Assembly: GCA_021106775.1 (NCBI GenBank)
Contig: JAIOTL010000406.1
Location: 1 to 7,721 of the forward strand
DNA length: 7,721 nucleotides
Direction of reading: 5' to 3'
From: Planctomycetota bacterium
Lineage (GTDB): Bacteria > Planctomycetota > UBA8742 > SKZP01 > JAIOTL01
The notes under the pieces were generated by a model. That model saw only the letters and a program-made list of their open reading frames with translations. It searched no databases and had not been told where the DNA came from. The number at the start of each line of letters is the position of its first letter. Positions within the stretch are counted from its first letter, which is position 1. Positions 5,824-7,721 of the stretch are shown here, one piece after another. The position numbers and the translations under genes were made by a program.

Positions 5824-6567
5824 ATGGGATTGCTTACCGGAAAAAACGTTATTATTACAGGTGCAGGTAAGGGAATAGGACGTGAGACCGCAAAATTGTT
5901 CGCCCAGGAAGGTGCGAATTTAATCATATGTGCAAGAACTGAGAAAGATATAAACGAAACTGCGGAAATCTGTAGAAATGCTGGTGCTGAGGTCGTTACA
6001 GTGATTGCGGATGTGCGGAAATACGAAGATATGGCAAAATTCGTCGAAGCGGGCATTGAGAAATTCGGTCAGATTCATATTGCGGTGAGTAATGCCGGGT
6101 TTTCACGTGACGGGCTTTTTCTGCGTATGAAACCTGAGGATTTCGAGGATATAATTGATACAAACCTGAAGGGTGCATTTTATTTTTCGCAGGTTATTGC
6201 ACGGCATTTCAGGAAATTCAAAGAAGGCAGACTTATTTTTGTTTCGTCAATTGTCGGATTGCACGGAAATCCCGGGCAGGCAAACTATGCAGCGAGTAAA
6301 GGCGGAGTCATCGCACTGGGTAAAACGCTCGCAAAAGAGCTGATGCAATACAACGTTCTTGTAAACATGGTTGCCCCTGCAGTTATTGATACGCCTTTGA
6401 CGCGTGCATATCCGGAGCAGCTTTGGGAAGCGGGATTAAAGCAGATTCCGATGAAAAGATACGGCAAGCCGGAAGAAGTTTCAGGCGCGATTCTCTTTTT
6501 TGCAGGACCGCATTCAACGTATGTTACCGGTCAGGTCTTGAAGATAAACGGCGGACTCGACATTTAG
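5824..6567 (+). CDS. Short-chain dehydrogenase/reductase, FabG-like
   Basis: This is a cytoplasmic NAD(P)-dependent oxidoreductase of the classical SDR family, closest in layout to 3-oxoacyl-[acyl-carrier-protein] reductase, which would reduce 3-ketoacyl-ACP in fatty-acid elongation. The 247 residues are the usual length. The cofactor motif TGAGKGIG is at 12-19. Arg38 after the second strand (CART) suggests NADP(H). SNAG is at 89-92. The catalytic set is Asn114, Ser142, Tyr155 and Lys159, with the last two in NYAASKGG. The VAPAVIDT block (183-190) has alanine where FabG usually has glycine. The ending TGQVLKINGGLDI is typical. No other fatty-acid gene is adjacent, so the substrate is open: FabG proper or a related SDR acting on another ketone or alcohol. 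It follows the ABC ATPase by 25 bases. Confidence 0.9.
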   Translation: MGLLTGKNVIITGAGKGIGRETAKLFAQEGANLIICARTEKDINETAEICRNAGAEVVTVIADVRKYEDMAKFVEAGIEKFGQIHIAVSNAGFSRDGLFLRMKPEDFEDIIDTNLKGAFYFSQVIARHFRKFKEGRLIFVSSIVGLHGNPGQANYAASKGGVIALGKTLAKELMQYNVLVNMVAPAVIDTPLTRAYPEQLWEAGLKQIPMKRYGKPEEVSGAILFFAGPHSTYVTGQVLKINGGLDI

Positions 6568-6671
6568 AATCATTTCATAACTTCAGTGCATCAATATATT
6601 TTTAAAGATTTTTTTACCACAAAAAACACGACTAAAACAAAAAAGAACTATCAAAAAAAGCTCTCCCCCTA

Positions 6672-6899
6672 TGTCATTGCGAGAGAAGCGAAGCAATCCA
6701 TGTGTTCCATCGAATATAGCCTGAAGAAATAGTTACAATGTCGAACATTTGACGAATTTTGTTAGCGAAAGCGAAGAATTTACTTGGTTGCAACGAACTA
6801 CCAGTTTTGTGCTTGAAAATACAAAAGGGTGCTTGCACCCCTCGATGGATTCCCTGAGATTGCTTCGTCGGTCGCTTCTACTCACTCCTCGCAATGACA
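6672..6899. repeat. 228-bp inverted-repeat element (MITE-like)
   Basis: The two ends are perfect 12-base inverted repeats: TGTCATTGCGAG at 6672-6683 and CTCGCAATGACA at 6888-6899. More arm blocks also pair: AGAAGCGA with TCGCTTCT (6872-6879), CGAAGCAAT with ATTGCTTCG (6859-6867), and AATCCA with TGGATT (6846-6851). The right arm carries extra short insertions. Inside are two perfect small hairpins, AATGT-CGA-ACATT (about 6738-6750) and GGGTGC-TT-GCACCC (6827-6840). It has no transposase. Repeats with the same GTCATTGCGAG...GAAGCAATC signature are, from memory, widespread between genes in many bacteria. Confidence 0.8.
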
Positions 6900-6921
6900 C
6901 CAGCCTTGCATGTCAATTGTT

Positions 6922-7000
6922 TTCTACAAAACTAGCAATTCTGTGAAATTTGCTAAGGGGACAAACTTAAAGTGGGTTTACCCACCTGTTAAAATATTTT
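6922..7000 (+). repeat. Fourth copy of the 66-bp repeat family
   Basis: This aligns with 3198-3282 with one-base gaps. Shared blocks include CAAAA, GCAA, TGTGAAAT, TGC.AAGG, GGTTTACC and CTGTTA.AATA.TTT. The GGTTTACC hairpin has become a longer perfect one, GTGGG-TTTA-CCCAC (6972-6985). A one-base gap shifts the matching blocks into a different reading frame from the copies near 3200, which argues that conservation is at DNA or RNA level. The copy ends about 70 bases before the zinc-ribbon gene. Confidence 0.65.
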
Positions 7001-7032
7001 GTGTTCCATAAATGTTTATGTTCCTGTTAAAA

Positions 7033-7038
7033 TATAAT
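7033..7038 (+). promoter_or_regulatory. Possible -10 box of the zinc-ribbon gene
   Basis: A perfect TATAAT lies 30 bases before the GTG start. No good -35 box is found at 16-18 bases upstream. The box overlaps the second of two copies of CCTGTTAAAATAT (6985-6997 and 7023-7035), and a palindrome, CATAAA-TG-TTTATG (7007-7020), lies just upstream where an activator or repressor could bind. Confidence 0.4.
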
Positions 7039-7067
7039 AAATATTCTCGTATCAATAGAGGTGATAA

Positions 7068-7535
7068 GTGGACGAATTCTATCTAAGATTGGTTTGTTAT
7101 CATTGCGGTTCGATAATGGAAGCATGGGATCATTCTGCTGGTAAAAAGAGCAGATGTGCTAAATGCGATGCACCGGTCAAGATTCCGCATTTTCAATACT
7201 TCAAGGAGTTCAGCGGGCATAAGATAATGTCGCTTCAGATCGATGATTGGAATTCACCTGCTTGGAATGCTGCGGATCATCTGTCAGAAAAGATGGAACT
7301 GACTTCACCTGTGCTTTACGCAAAAGAAAGTTCAGACGGCATATTATTGACAGAAACTGATACGAATCAGCATGAAGATGAAAATGAAAAAACCAGATTT
7401 GTACTTCCAAAAGATTCAGCATTATTGAAGCATGCGGATGAATCGAAGGAAGCGATAATTCAGCCCAGTATCTACGACCGTGACGACGATGTTGAGGAAG
7501 ATTTGGATTTCACGAAAAGAGACGAAGACAGGTAA
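7068..7535 (+). CDS. Small zinc-ribbon protein with acidic C-terminal tail
   Basis: I do not recognise the whole protein. Its first 42 residues form a Cys4 zinc ribbon: Cys10-x2-Cys13 and Cys30-x2-Cys33, with AGKKSRCAKC between and a closing VKIP strand. Short N-terminal ribbons of this kind are common in large families of unknown role, notably in planctomycete-like genomes, and suggest zinc binding. Residues 50-135 are of mixed character with no clear domain. The tail at 134-155 is highly acidic and charged (YDRDDDVEEDLDF) and probably disordered. There is no signal peptide or membrane segment, so it should be cytoplasmic. The start is GTG at 7068, with AGAGG six bases upstream (7057-7061). 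The length is 155 residues. It stands alone between repeat regions, so context gives no function. Confidence 0.8.
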   Translation: MDEFYLRLVCYHCGSIMEAWDHSAGKKSRCAKCDAPVKIPHFQYFKEFSGHKIMSLQIDDWNSPAWNAADHLSEKMELTSPVLYAKESSDGILLTETDTNQHEDENEKTRFVLPKDSALLKHADESKEAIIQPSIYDRDDDVEEDLDFTKRDEDR

Positions 7536-7599
7536 CCTGCTTTTAATCACAGCATTGACAATAGGAATCAAGTACACTGAAATGTAAGTTTCGAATGGT

Positions 7600-7692
7600 T
7601 GTCATTCCCGTGAAAACTGGAATCCAGACTGATACAATAATATATTCTTACTTCTGCTGCAATTCCAATCGAGTTGGGAATGACAGTTTTTT
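7600..7692. repeat. Nested inverted repeat followed by T-run, possible terminator
   Basis: TGTCATTCCC (7600-7609) is the exact reverse complement of GGGAATGACA (7676-7685). An inner pair, TGGAAT (7618-7623) and ATTCCA (7662-7667), sits eight bases inside each arm. The right arm is followed by GTTTTTTT (7686-7693), so the structure could terminate transcription of the zinc-ribbon gene 65 bases upstream. The GTCATTCCCG...GGAATCCAG signature is, from memory, another widespread intergenic repeat. Confidence 0.65.
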
Positions 7693-7721
7693 TGAACCCT
7701 TTACTACTTTCTTGACAATGC

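Larger units (their letters stand above)
6568..7067. other. Repeat-filled intergenic region before the zinc-ribbon gene
   Basis: This 500-bp stretch has no supportable gene and no clear terminator after the reductase. It holds a 228-bp inverted-repeat element (6672-6899), another copy of the 66-bp repeat family (6922-7000), and an AT-rich promoter-like segment with direct and inverted repeats (7001-7060). The open frame at 6749-6946 lies within the inverted-repeat element and is not considered a gene. Confidence 0.65.

Noticed and set aside
6749..6946. A 65-residue open frame between the reductase and zinc-ribbon genes
   Set aside because: It lies almost wholly inside the 228-bp inverted-repeat element and lacks a ribosome binding site.

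Overview
The window is a low-GC bacterial chromosome segment, most AT-rich between genes. The organism is probably a Gram-negative-type bacterium from a poorly sampled lineage. Three lipoproteins with clear lipoboxes, a PEGA-type lipoprotein pair, short intergenic repeats and a small Cys4 zinc-ribbon protein fit that, but no gene here fixes the phylum.

Layout. Positions 1-1351 hold the end of a metal-uptake ABC operon: the C-terminal part of an ABC-3 (ZnuB-like) permease, then a ZnuA/TroA-like binding lipoprotein, closed by a hairpin terminator that works in both directions. Positions 1416-2302 (minus strand) hold two tandem, duplicated PEGA-like lipoprotein genes that share their 5' leader. 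An AT-rich divergent promoter region follows, then panD (aspartate 1-decarboxylase, 2626-3018) on the plus strand. Positions 3019-3470 carry no convincing gene and are packed with repeats: a diverged 66-bp tandem repeat, a third dispersed copy and a double-hairpin element. Positions 3471-4247 (minus strand) encode a sigma-28/FliA-type sigma factor. A gene-free AT-rich stretch of about 800 bp separates it from a plus-strand pair, a NatA-like ABC ATPase (5049-5798) and a FabG-like short-chain reductase (5824-6567). Positions 6568-7067 hold a 228-bp inverted-repeat element and a further copy of the 66-bp repeat family. That copy runs into the presumed promoter of a small zinc-ribbon gene (7068-7535). 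The window ends in a nested inverted repeat followed by a T-run, which may act as that gene's terminator.

How the genes work together. The permease and binding protein are parts of one importer, whose ATPase gene should lie just upstream of the window. PanD supplies beta-alanine for pantothenate and CoA. The ABC ATPase and the reductase are probably co-transcribed, but the membrane partner of the ATPase is not in the window. The sigma factor has no flagellar or anti-sigma gene beside it. No single gene cluster here is clearly a new system. The best leads are the composite repeat families, the missing canonical metal-ligand histidine in the binding protein, and the tandem lipoproteins with a preserved leader.
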